A DNA stretch of 64,000 nucleotides from Variovorax sp. Root318D1. GTDB lineage: Bacteria > Pseudomonadota > Gammaproteobacteria > Burkholderiales > Burkholderiaceae_C. The DNA lies in the NCBI RefSeq assembly GCF_001424835.1, contig NZ_LMCQ01000023.1, positions 65,471 to 129,470 on the forward strand. Direction: 5' to 3'. The translations under genes were made by a program, and so were the position numbers. Every line of letters begins with the position of its first letter. The first letter of the stretch is position 1. A model generated the notes under the pieces. The model did no database searches. It saw only the letters and a program-made list of their open reading frames with translations, and was not told the origin of the DNA. Positions 7,378-16,400 of this stretch are shown piece by piece.

Positions 7378-9668
7378 GATGGTGCCTTCGCTTTTGCTTG
7401 CGCAGGCGCGGGGAGCTCGGCCGGCGCGCCCGGGTAGTCATGCATCCTCAGCCGATAGCCGCCGAACCGGTAGCCCAGGCTGCCGTAGTAGCGGCGGCGC
7501 GTATCCAGTGCATTCAGCACCACGCCCTGGAAACGCGCGCCCACGTTCCGCAGCACCTTCGCGCTTTCGGACAGGTCGCCCAGCTCGTTCTCGCCAGCGC
7601 GCGCCACCATCAGCAGCGTGCCCATGGACGTGGCCATCTCTGCGGTTTCCGACGCGAGCAGCATGGGCGGCGTGTCGATGATCACTGTGTCGTAGCGCCC
7701 CGAAATCCGATCGAGCAACTTCACGAAGGCGTTGCACGTAAGCAGGGCCGTCGGGTCCAGGTGCAGCGCGCCGGTGGTGATGACGTCCAGGTTGGGCAGG
7801 ACGCTCCGGTGGATGGCTTCGTCGAGTTCGACCGAGCCCAGGATCAGCTCCGACAGCCCGCCGCGGCGCTTGAGGCCGAAATGGGGTGCCAGGCTGCTGC
7901 GCCGCAGGTCGGCGTCGACGAGCAGCACGCGCCGGCCGCTGGAGGCGAGCACGGCCGCGAGGTTGGCCGACACGAAGGTCTTGCCGGCGCCCGGCGTGGC
8001 GCTCGAGATCATGATCCGGTTGTTCGGCGCAGCGGGCACGGCGAACTTCAGCGCTGTGCGCAGCCGCCGCAGTCCCTCCAGGGCCGGGTCGTCCGGTTGG
8101 ATCGCAGCCAGCAGATGCACCCCGGGCTCGCCGCTGTGCACGGCGCGGTCCAGCAGGCGCTGCCGGGGGCTCAGCGGAACGGTGCTGTAGACGGTGAGGC
8201 CGGTGTAGGCCTCGATCTCGGCCGGGCTGGCGATGGTGTTGCGCCACGACCTGCGCATGAAGGCCGAGGCTGCTCCTGCGAACAGGCCCGCGAGCAGCGC
8301 GAGCGCCATCGTGATCACGGCCTTGGGGCGGATCGGCTTCTCGGGCACCACCGCCTGGTCGAGCACGCGGACGTTGCCGATCTTTCCTTCCTTCGCAAGA
8401 CGCATCTGCAGCGAGCTGTTCAGAAGCGAGACGTACAGGTCGGTGTTCACCTTGATGTCGCGCTGCATGCGCAGCGCGTTCTGCTGCAGCTGCGGCATGC
8501 GGCGGATGCGCTGCTCCACCGAACCCAGCGCCTTCTTGAGCGAGGCGATCTGCGCATCGATCGTCTGCACGCTCGGGTCGCGGGCCGTGAAGCGCTCGGT
8601 GAGCTCGAGCCGCTTCTGGGTCGCGTCGAAGAGCTTCGCCTGCAGCTCGACGTTTTGCGACAGCGCGTTGCGAGCCTCGTCATCCAGGCTGATCGTTCCG
8701 TTCTGGTTGCGGTACTCGTTGTAGGTTTCCTCGGAATGCTCCAGCTGTTGCTTGAGCTTTGGCAACTCCGTGCCGAGGAAGTTGAGCGCGCGCTGGGCCT
8801 GCCCGGTCTTCTGATCGATGTTGGTCCGCACGTAAAGGCGCGCCACCTCGTTGAGCAGGTTGGCCAGCTGCTGCTGGTTGCCGTCGCGCCAGCTCACGTC
8901 CATGATCGAGGACTGCTTGCCTTTCTCGACCACGCGAAGGTCCTTCTGTAGTTCGAGCAGGGTGAGCTGCTTCGATTGGCGCACCAGCTCGAAGGCTGCG
9001 CCCGGCCGGCCCGCGATGGAGCCCACCAAGAGGCGGATTGGCCCGTGCGGCGTCGTCGCTTCGAGCGGCGTGCCGACCTTGCCCTCGAGCGCCGCGTCAA
9101 GTTTGGGGTGGGTGAGGGTGTAGGCGCCGTCCGCCTTTGCGGTCAAGAGGAAGCGCGTGCCTTCGAGATCGGCCGGCACGTCCATCTGCGCCACCACGAT
9201 CTTCTCGGTGCCGCTGACGTAGCCTGAGAGGCCCGCGAAGCCGGGCTCGGACAGCGTCTTCGAATGACGCGCCAGCCAGGCGCCAACCACCGGGATGTAG
9301 TGCGGCTCGGCCTCGATGTACAGCTTGGTGTCCTCGATTGCCTGTTCGAGCACCAGGCGCGATTTCAGGATCTCGGCCTCGCCCGCAGTCGGTGTCTTGG
9401 CGTTCAGGGCGCTGCTGGCGGAGTCTCCGACCAGCGTGCCGCCCGAGCGATCGGAATCCTCGACCTGGATCAGCACGTTGGATTCGTACATGCGCGGGCC
9501 GAACATCGTGTAGGCCGCACCGATCAGCAACGCAACGGCGGTGATCTTCGCGATCCTCCATCGGCTGTCGAGCAGCAGATCCATATGCTCCCTGAGCCTC
9601 GATGGGGGACGGTCCGCGGCCACCGGTTCGGAAGGAGCGGGAATCAGGGGTTGCCAGTGCGCATTCAT
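7374..9668 (-). CDS. Polysaccharide co-polymerase / BY-type tyrosine autokinase
   Basis: A 764-residue fusion of a Wzz chain-length domain with a cytoplasmic bacterial tyrosine kinase, as in Wzc. The N-terminal part has a membrane helix near residues 38-55, a long periplasmic coiled-coil-rich region (about 260-430), and a second membrane helix after PEKPIRPKAV near 455. The kinase has Walker A ATPGAGKTF (about 560), Walker A' LLVDADLRR (about 585) and Walker B VIIDTPPML (about 663). The tail is a tyrosine cluster (RRRYYGSLGYRFGGYRL and a final DYPG) where autophosphorylation occurs in this family. It controls polymer length and export together with the Wza-like lipoprotein encoded just upstream. 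No cognate phosphatase (Wzb) is visible in the window. Confidence 0.93.
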   Translation of the reverse strand: MNAHWQPLIPAPSEPVAADRPPSRLREHMDLLLDSRWRIAKITAVALLIGAAYTMFGPRMYESNVLIQVEDSDRSGGTLVGDSASSALNAKTPTAGEAEILKSRLVLEQAIEDTKLYIEAEPHYIPVVGAWLARHSKTLSEPGFAGLSGYVSGTEKIVVAQMDVPADLEGTRFLLTAKADGAYTLTHPKLDAALEGKVGTPLEATTPHGPIRLLVGSIAGRPGAAFELVRQSKQLTLLELQKDLRVVEKGKQSSIMDVSWRDGNQQQLANLLNEVARLYVRTNIDQKTGQAQRALNFLGTELPKLKQQLEHSEETYNEYRNQNGTISLDDEARNALSQNVELQAKLFDATQKRLELTERFTARDPSVQTIDAQIASLKKALGSVEQRIRRMPQLQQNALRMQRDIKVNTDLYVSLLNSSLQMRLAKEGKIGNVRVLDQAVVPEKPIRPKAVITMALALLAGLFAGAASAFMRRSWRNTIASPAEIEAYTGLTVYSTVPLSPRQRLLDRAVHSGEPGVHLLAAIQPDDPALEGLRRLRTALKFAVPAAPNNRIMISSATPGAGKTFVSANLAAVLASSGRRVLLVDADLRRSSLAPHFGLKRRGGLSELILGSVELDEAIHRSVLPNLDVITTGALHLDPTALLTCNAFVKLLDRISGRYDTVIIDTPPMLLASETAEMATSMGTLLMVARAGENELGDLSESAKVLRNVGARFQGVVLNALDTRRRYYGSLGYRFGGYRLRMHDYPGAPAELPAPAQAKAKAPS

Positions 9669-9729
9669 AGGATCACCTTTTGTGTGTTGCCTGGACAGAT
9701 GGGGCGGAGTGGATGGGTGCGGGGCTCGC

Positions 9730-10917
9730 TCAGCGACGGCTGGCGGTGCCTCCGAGGTTCACAACCTGCGCGGCGGGAAGAATCAGGCTGATGACCCGGT
9801 TCCATCGCACCAGCGGCACGGGATCGATGTAGACCACGTCGCGTGGCCGCAGCTCGAAGCGGTCGGCCAGGGCCAGCGCCACAGGGTTCTTCGCATCGAG
9901 ATGGAACACCTCCGGCACGTCGCCGGTGGAATTGCGGATGACGTAGATCTGACCCGGTTGCGAGGTGTTCAGCTCGGGGCCGCCAGCATCGCCCAGCGCC
10001 TCGTTCAGGGTCAGCCGGCCGTTGCGCATCAGCAGGGGCGATGGATTGCGGATCTCGCCCATCACATACACGCGGCTGTCCTCGCGGGTGCCGACGTTCA
10101 CGATGTCGCCGCTCTGCATCGGGATGCGGCTCGCGTCGTAGCCGAAGCGCTGGAGCATCGGCAGGTCGAGCGCATAGGTGCGCTCACCGCGTGTCAGGGT
10201 CACTCGCGAGCGGTCGCCTCCCGCGTTGAAGCTGCCGGCGCGGTTGATCGCCTCGGCCAGCGTCATCGGTACGTCGGTAAAGATCTGCAGGCCCGGGGTG
10301 CGGACCTCGCCCTCCACGTACACGCGACGGCTGCGGTACGACTGGACCCTGACGCTCACCAGCGGATCCTTCACGAAGGGTGCGATCCGGCGCGAGATGA
10401 GGTCGGAAGCAGCGGCTTCCGTCAGGCCCTCGACCTTCGTGCGGCCGATGTAGGGAAAGCTGATCTCGCCCTGGCCATCGACGATGAAGCCCGGCGCCAC
10501 GCTCACCCCGGTCGGATCCGACTGCTGCGAGATGACCGCGCCCGCATTGGGCATCAGCTCCGGGTGTCGGTAGACGACGATGCCCACTACGTCGCCCGGC
10601 CCGATGGTGTAGGCCGGCGCCTTGCCGAAGAGCTGCTGTACCTCGCCTGGCAAGGCCTGCGGTTTCTGCGCTGCCATGGTGCGGACCAGGTCGGGCGTGA
10701 TGGCCACGATCTTCGGCTGCCCACTCGTCTCGGAGCCGGTCCAGCTCCCGCGGCCGGGATCGCTGAAGCCCGGTATCCCGCACCCCGCCAGGCACAGCGG
10801 CAGAAGCACGGCCGCGAGTCCGATCCGGGTTCGCATGCGCACGCGGGCGAGCGGCGGAGCCGTATCGGACGGGACGCGTGCAACGCGCAAGGAACCGGCT
10901 TGATCGAGGTGTGCCAT
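9730..10917 (-). CDS. Wza-like polysaccharide export lipoprotein
   Basis: A 395-residue outer-membrane polysaccharide export protein. A lipoprotein signal is clear (LCLAGCG, lipidated Cys at about residue 46 from this start). The body has the poly-export domain (IGPGDVVGIVVYRHPEL) followed by SLBB repeats (VRRVYVEGEVRTPG, then SRVYVMGEIRNPSP). The start at 10917 is supported by AAAGGA eight bases upstream, but it leaves an unusually long n-region; an internal ATG at 10836 would give a textbook 18-residue signal without a good ribosome site. It forms the outer-membrane channel for the polymer and works with the co-polymerase downstream. It sits 31 bases after the hydrolase gene, so the biosynthetic peptide genes and the export genes appear to share one transcript. 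Confidence 0.92.
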   Translation of the reverse strand: MAHLDQAGSLRVARVPSDTAPPLARVRMRTRIGLAAVLLPLCLAGCGIPGFSDPGRGSWTGSETSGQPKIVAITPDLVRTMAAQKPQALPGEVQQLFGKAPAYTIGPGDVVGIVVYRHPELMPNAGAVISQQSDPTGVSVAPGFIVDGQGEISFPYIGRTKVEGLTEAAASDLISRRIAPFVKDPLVSVRVQSYRSRRVYVEGEVRTPGLQIFTDVPMTLAEAINRAGSFNAGGDRSRVTLTRGERTYALDLPMLQRFGYDASRIPMQSGDIVNVGTREDSRVYVMGEIRNPSPLLMRNGRLTLNEALGDAGGPELNTSQPGQIYVIRNSTGDVPEVFHLDAKNPVALALADRFELRPRDVVYIDPVPLVRWNRVISLILPAAQVVNLGGTASRR

Positions 10918-10948
10918 GGTGTGTCCTTTGCTCTTGAAAAAAACTGAT

Positions 10949-11893
10949 TTACTGGGGTACGTAGGCACCGCACAACGGGCGTTCGGCGGCCGCCGTGGCG
11001 GGACTTGCGCTCGTGCCGGAGGTCTGGCTGCGGCGCTCCGCGCTGGCGCTGCGGGCGCATGCCAGCGCCCAGTCGCCAACGGTTTGCACGTAGATCTGCT
11101 GCCCCTCGGCCGTGCAGAAGGTGTGGTCCACGTTGCGCATGAACTGGTATTTCAGGGCTTTGGCGAACGGCTCGCGGCCGAGTGCGCCAAGCTGGTCGCG
11201 ATCGCGGTCACATACATGCAGCGATCCCGAATACAGCAGCTGCAAGTCGACCTTGCGCTCGACCAGGCGCTTCAAGATGGCGCCGAACCAAGCGATCCTG
11301 ATTTCGGGCGGCTGCTTTTCCGTGAGGAAGCCGGGCAGCGGCTTTGCCGACGGATTGCCTGTCAGGTGGCGCAGCAGCCAGCGCTTGGCCTTGCCGGGAA
11401 AAGATGGGTGCGCGGGCGCCGCCAGCGCGCGCCGCAGCGTGCGTTCCCAGCGGGCACGTCGCTCCGGAAAAGCGAAGCCGTCGAACAGAGAGAGCGCCAG
11501 CACGCGGGTGTCCACGGCGGCCACCGACACGGCGTGCTCCACGCCCGAACACATGCCGACGATCACGAATTGCCGGATGCCCATCATGCGCTCGATGAGG
11601 TCCATGGCAGCCTGCAAGTCGTGCACCGAGCGGGTCTGCAGGTCGTGCGCCGATTCGATTGCATCGCTGTCGCCGACGCCGCCCAGGTCGAATCGCAGGC
11701 TGGCCATGCCGCGCGCGGCAAGCGAATGCGCCAGCTTGACGTTGATGCGGCGCGGCCCCACGCGGTGGTTGGCACCCATGTTGAACATCAGGCAGGCGGT
11801 GGTGGCGGGCACCTGGTGCGCAGGCGTGGTGACCATGCCCACCAGCGAGTTGCCGGCTCCGAACCGCACCGGGCTTTGCATCGCGTCATTCAT
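10949..11893 (-). CDS. Alpha/beta hydrolase, exosortase-A-type hydrolase 1-like
   Basis: A 314-residue alpha/beta-hydrolase-fold protein starting MNDAMQSPVRFGAG. Visible are an oxyanion region FNMGANHRVGPRR, then a strand RFDLGGVGDSD and a nucleophile elbow VGMCSG. In this elbow the nucleophile position is Cys, not Ser; a Cys there is also what I recall for the hydrolase 1 family of exosortase-A polysaccharide loci. A late VDHTF could provide the catalytic His. The C-terminal tail is Ala/Ser/Thr-rich and poorly structured. The gene overlaps the upstream hydrolase by eight bases (ATGAATGA), so both are made together. Possible roles are release of the peptide from the last carrier protein, acyl transfer to the glycan, or editing; none is proven. 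Confidence 0.75.
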   Translation of the reverse strand: MNDAMQSPVRFGAGNSLVGMVTTPAHQVPATTACLMFNMGANHRVGPRRINVKLAHSLAARGMASLRFDLGGVGDSDAIESAHDLQTRSVHDLQAAMDLIERMMGIRQFVIVGMCSGVEHAVSVAAVDTRVLALSLFDGFAFPERRARWERTLRRALAAPAHPSFPGKAKRWLLRHLTGNPSAKPLPGFLTEKQPPEIRIAWFGAILKRLVERKVDLQLLYSGSLHVCDRDRDQLGALGREPFAKALKYQFMRNVDHTFCTAEGQQIYVQTVGDWALACARSASAERRSQTSGTSASPATAAAERPLCGAYVPQ

Positions 11894-12704
11894 AGAGGGC
11901 CCCCTGCAAGCGATTGAGCGCACCGGCCGGAACCATGGCGCTGTTGGGGTAGGGATCCGACGTCCAGTCGAGCCGGTGCTGGAAGTAGGCGAGCCGCACC
12001 GGCATGTGCCGCGACTGCTGTTCGGCCGCCCATTGCGCCGTGTGTTCGTCGCCGGCCGGCGTCAGGACCAGGGTGTCGTGCAGCGCAGTGAGCGTGAGCG
12101 ATTCGGCCACCAGCGCACCGAGCTGCGCGCGCAGCTTGGGCGAGAGCACGGTGCCGAGGACCTCTTCCGGCATGGCGTCGGGCTCGCGCGCCAAGCCGCG
12201 GCGCCAGGCGAGATCTGGAATGCAGAAGGTCGTGTCGATGGCGGCGACATGGTCTTCGCGCAAGGAGCGCGCGTAGCGCCGCCCGTCGATCACCGGCTCC
12301 CACAGCACCAGCCGCGCCGGGTCGCAGCGCCCGTTGCGCGCCGCCATCACGGCAATGGTCGCGCCGAGCCGCGCACCGACCCAGACAATGCGGCTCGACG
12401 GCGCTCGCCGGCGCAGCTCCTCGTGCGCCGAGCACAGGTCGCGCCGCCAACCGTCGAGGTCGCCCTCGGTTTCGTCTCCCGGCGAATCGCCCGAACCACG
12501 AAAGTCGAATCGCAGCGTCGCGACGCCCGCCCGTGCAAGGCGTTCGGCCAGCACCTTGAACAGGCGATGCGTTCGCATCCCCTCCTGCCCGAAAGGCGGG
12601 CAGACGAGCACCGCGGTGTCGCCGGGCTGCGCGTCCTCGGCGGCATGGAAGATGCCGAAGATCTGGCGCGAAGCCGGTCCGAACATGAAGGGGTGTGCGG
12701 TCAC
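11886..12704 (-). CDS. Alpha/beta hydrolase-like protein, exosortase-A-type hydrolase 2-like
   Basis: A 272-residue protein with a GTG start at 12704 that overlaps the stop of the phosphopantetheinyl transferase gene as GTGA; no ATG fits. The fold is indicated by LVCPPFGQEGMRTHR, RFDFRGSGDSPGD and the elbow WVGARLGA. The elbow pattern G-x-Nuc-x-G here reads G-A-R-L-G, so the nucleophile position is Arg and a conventional Ser/Cys triad is absent. As far as I recall, hydrolase 2 proteins of exosortase-A loci have the same feature. It may therefore be a non-hydrolytic partner or binding protein for hydrolase 1 encoded next to it. The pair lies between the NRPS genes and the export genes, suggesting a step that links the two. 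Confidence 0.72.
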   Translation of the reverse strand: MTAHPFMFGPASRQIFGIFHAAEDAQPGDTAVLVCPPFGQEGMRTHRLFKVLAERLARAGVATLRFDFRGSGDSPGDETEGDLDGWRRDLCSAHEELRRRAPSSRIVWVGARLGATIAVMAARNGRCDPARLVLWEPVIDGRRYARSLREDHVAAIDTTFCIPDLAWRRGLAREPDAMPEEVLGTVLSPKLRAQLGALVAESLTLTALHDTLVLTPAGDEHTAQWAAEQQSRHMPVRLAYFQHRLDWTSDPYPNSAMVPAGALNRLQGALYE

Positions 12705-13420
12705 AGGCACAGCTCCGTTGCCGTGGGAGGCTCGCTGGCGTGAACATGCGTCTGGCGCCATTCCGCCAGCGCGCCCACGCTGTCCGAGCGGAAGGGCGTC
12801 GGCTGCAATGCGAGCCACAGGATGCGGCCCGCGACCGGCACTTCGACGCTGCGGCAGTCGGACTCCAGCCCGACCTCGAAGGATTCGGGCGGCACGATCA
12901 GTCCGAGGCCGACGGCCTTGAGGCAGGCCTCCTTGCGGGTCCAGCAGGTGAGGAAGGCGCGGTGGCGCTCCACGGCGGGCAAAGCCGCCAACGCTTCGCA
13001 TTCGGAGCGCGTGAAGTGCTGCCCGGCAAGCTCGAGCGCATCGGGCACCTCGCGCAGCTGCTCAACGTCCACGCCCAGCGGCCCGCGCTCGCCGATGGCA
13101 ATCAGGCCCAGCGCACGGCTGTGGCTCAGCGAGAACCGCACCCGGTGCCAGCCCGACAGGGATGGCTTGCCGAACGCACTGTGGTTGAAGCGCAGCGTCT
13201 CGGCGCGCTCGCCCGTGTGCGCGGCCAGCGCACGGCGCAGCGCGGCATGCGCAGCCACGTAGTGCCGGCGATCGGCTTCGAACTGCAGACGCGCAGCGCG
13301 TTTGCGTTCCTCATCGCAAAGGATGGCCTCGGCCTCGGGGCCGGCATCTTCGTCCAGGTCGAGGTACCGGCATACCGGCGCCTCGACGGAACAAAGGCCA
13401 AAGAAACCAGCGTGTCCCAT
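12701..13420 (-). CDS. 4'-phosphopantetheinyl transferase, Sfp type
   Basis: A 239-residue Sfp-type transferase, the usual length for this group. The two family motifs are present: GVDVEQ (about residue 115) and WTRKEACLKA (about 158), which bind magnesium and coenzyme A. It transfers the phosphopantetheine arm onto the serine of carrier domains; four carrier domains are encoded just upstream (two in each megasynthase). RHYVAAHAALRRAL near the N-terminus is also typical. Only six bases separate its ATG from the stop of the NRPS gene, and its own stop overlaps the next gene. A dedicated activating enzyme in the operon supports that the megasynthases are functional. Confidence 0.95.
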   Translation of the reverse strand: MGHAGFFGLCSVEAPVCRYLDLDEDAGPEAEAILCDEERKRAARLQFEADRRHYVAAHAALRRALAAHTGERAETLRFNHSAFGKPSLSGWHRVRFSLSHSRALGLIAIGERGPLGVDVEQLREVPDALELAGQHFTRSECEALAALPAVERHRAFLTCWTRKEACLKAVGLGLIVPPESFEVGLESDCRSVEVPVAGRILWLALQPTPFRSDSVGALAEWRQTHVHASEPPTATELCL

Positions 13421-13426
13421 GGTGCG

Positions 13427-16400
13427 TTACTCCTTGCGCAGCCAGTTGCCAAGGGTGCTCAGCAACCCTTCGCCGCGCGGCGAGCTCTTCAGGTTCCCGA
13501 GCGGCAACTTGTCGGGGTCCGACAGATCGGAGCCGTCCGGCGCCTGGTGGCCCGAGGTCGCGATCTGGGCGAGGTTCTCGAACAGGTACCGGCGCGAGTT
13601 GACGCGGTAGCCCAGCGTCCGCTCGGTCTGCTGGATGGCCCGCAGCACGAGCAGCGAATCCCCGCCCAGGTCGAAGAAGTTGTCGGTGGCGCGGATCTCG
13701 TTGACGTCGATCCCGATCACCGAGGCCCAGATCTGCGCGAGCTTGGCGTGCTCGGGGTTCAAGAGGACGTCGTCGTTCTTCTGCGCGCCAGCCGCTCCGT
13801 TGCCCGGCGCCAAGGTCTTGATCGGATCGATGGCGGCGAGCTTGCGCAGGTAGGCGGCGGTCGGAGAGCCTTCGGTGGTGGCAAGCTCCGCCAGCGTTTC
13901 CTTGGAATGGTCGACCACGCGGTACAGCACCTCGAGATAGCGGTCGCGCAGTTGCGCCCCGGTCTCGCGCAGGTAGATGTCGGCGTTGTAGATCAGCGCG
14001 CCTTCCATGCCCTGCGGCTTGTCGAGCAGCCAGACGCCGATGTCATCGGTGGCGCCGCGTTGCATCACGTGCATCTGCTGGTTCTGCAGGCTGCCGATTG
14101 AGCGCGGACGCTCGCGCGCATCCTGGAACGAGAACATCGCCTGGTAGGGGCCGACCGCGCGGATGTGGCTCTCGAGTCCCGACTGCCCCATCAGGCGTTC
14201 GAACGGCACCTGCTGGAAGTTCATCATCGTGAGCAGTTCCTGCTTCACGTAGCGCATGAACGCCGGCAGGGACAGGTTGAAGTCGACCTCCAGAGAAACC
14301 GGCAGCACGTTGTTGAAGCAGCCCATCACGTCTTCGGTTTCGGGTTGCTGCCGGCCGCGGATCGGATTCGCGATCACGATCGACTTGGATCCGATGACCT
14401 GACTCATCGTCAGCGCATAGACGCCGAAGGTCAGCATGCTGAGCGTCACGTCCATGCCGCGCGCAATTTCGCGCAGCTGCTGCGTCATGGCAGGCGTGAT
14501 GTGGATCCAGTGCGCACCGCCCTGGCCGCTCTTGCCGGAGCGCCGCGGCATGTCGGTGTTGGGGAGGCGAGGCAGCGGTGCGCTCGAAAAGCGCTGGCGC
14601 CAGAACTCCAGCTGTTGCTTGCAAGCCGGTTCGTCCATCCATTTCTGGAGCCATTCGGCATAGTCGCCGTGCGTGGTGGCGATGGGCGCCAGGCCGTGCG
14701 GGCGCCCGCGCTCCGCCGCTTCGTAGATGGCCGAGAGCTCGCGCTGCAGCAGGTCGAAGGACCAACCGTCCCACACCAGGTGGTGCGGCACGAAGATGAA
14801 GGCATGGTCCTTCTCAGCCAGCTGGTAGAGCGCCATGTGCGCCATCGGCGCGCGATGGATATCGAAGGGCTCGTCGGCCATTTCCTGCACGCGCTCCATG
14901 AGTTCGGCTTCGCGCTGGTCTGCCGGCAGGCTGCGTAGGTCGATCACGGGCAATGAAAACTCCACCTGCTCGGCGATGACCTGGACGAGCTCGCCCGAGG
15001 CCGGGTCGGTGCCCATGCTGGTGCGCAGGGACGGCTGGCGGCGGATGATTTCCTTCAGCGTGGCCTCGAAGCGCGCAGCGTCGAAATCGCCGATCAGGCG
15101 TCGCACCGATGGCGCGTTGTAGACCGAGCGGCCGGGATGCAGCTCTTCCATGAAGCGGATGCGCTCCTGCGAGGGCGTCATCGGCGCCGTCTTGCGATCG
15201 AAGCTGCATGGAAGCGGCGCTTGTGCGCCCACGCCCGCACCCTGCAGCCCTTCGACCACCGTGGACAGCCGCTCGGCCGTGGGTGCCTCGAACAGCGAGC
15301 GCAGCGGCAGCGTGATCTGGAACTCGCGGCTCAGGATGGTGGTGAGGCGCGCGGCCAGCAGCGAGTGGCCGCCCATCATGAAGAAGTCGTCCTCCATGTC
15401 GAGGCCGGGCAGGCTCAGCACTTTCTCCATGGCCGCCAGCACCTTGCGTTCGCGTTCATTGCGAGGCCCCGCGCCGCGCTTCACCTCGTCACGCGAGACT
15501 GCCTGCGGCGGCGGCAGCGACACCCGGTCGACCTTGCCATTCGCCAGGGTGGGCATTTCCTTGAGCGTGACTACGTGCTGCGGCAGCATGAAGGCCGGCA
15601 GGAACTCGCGCAGGTGCGCCATCAGCGCGTCGAGATCAAAATTGGCGCCAGGAGTCAGCGCAAGGTAGGCCACCAGCCGGACATCGCCCGGATGGTCTTC
15701 GCGCGCCACGACCACGCTGCGCGAGACGCCGGCGACTTCGCAGCAGCGGGCTTCAATCTCGCCGGGTTCAATGCGGTAGCCGCGCACCTTGACCTGGAAG
15801 TCGAGCCGGCCGAGGTGTTCGATCAGCCCGTCGTTGCGCCAGCGGCCGCGGTCGCCGCTGCGGTACACCTGCTTGGGGGTGCCGAAGATGCGGGCCGTGA
15901 CGAAGCGCTCGGCGGTGAGTTCGGGGCGCTCCAGGTAGCCCAGCCCGAGGCCCTCGCCGGCGATGCAGATCTCTCCCGGCACGCCGATAGGGCAGGGCTG
16001 CAGGTCGGCGTCGAGGATCCAGATCTCGGTGTTGTCGACCGGATGGCCGATGGAGACCCCGCGCGAGACGACCAGGTCGGGGTCGACGCACCAGGCGGTG
16101 GAATACACCGTGGTCTCGGTCGGCCCGTAGCCATTCCAGATCTCCGCGAGGCGCTCGCACAGCGCGAGCGCGAGACTGGGCCGCAGCGGTTCTCCGCCGG
16201 TCCAGCCCCTGAAGCCGGGTGCGCCAGGCCACTGGGCGTCGAGCAGCAGCTGCCACATGCCGGGCGTGGCCTGCAAGAAGGTGATCTGTTCCTGCTCCAG
16301 CAGTTTGCTCAGGCGATTGCCGTCCATGGCCGTGTCGCGCTGCACCATCACGATCTCGGCGCCCGTCGCCAGCGGCAGCAGGAGGTCAGGCACCGCCATG

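Noticed and set aside
10949..12704. Naming the locus an exosortase-A polysaccharide system
   Set aside because: Only the hydrolase pair fits; no exosortase, PEP-CTERM protein or the usual amidotransferase and acyl-CoA ligase genes are seen in the window.
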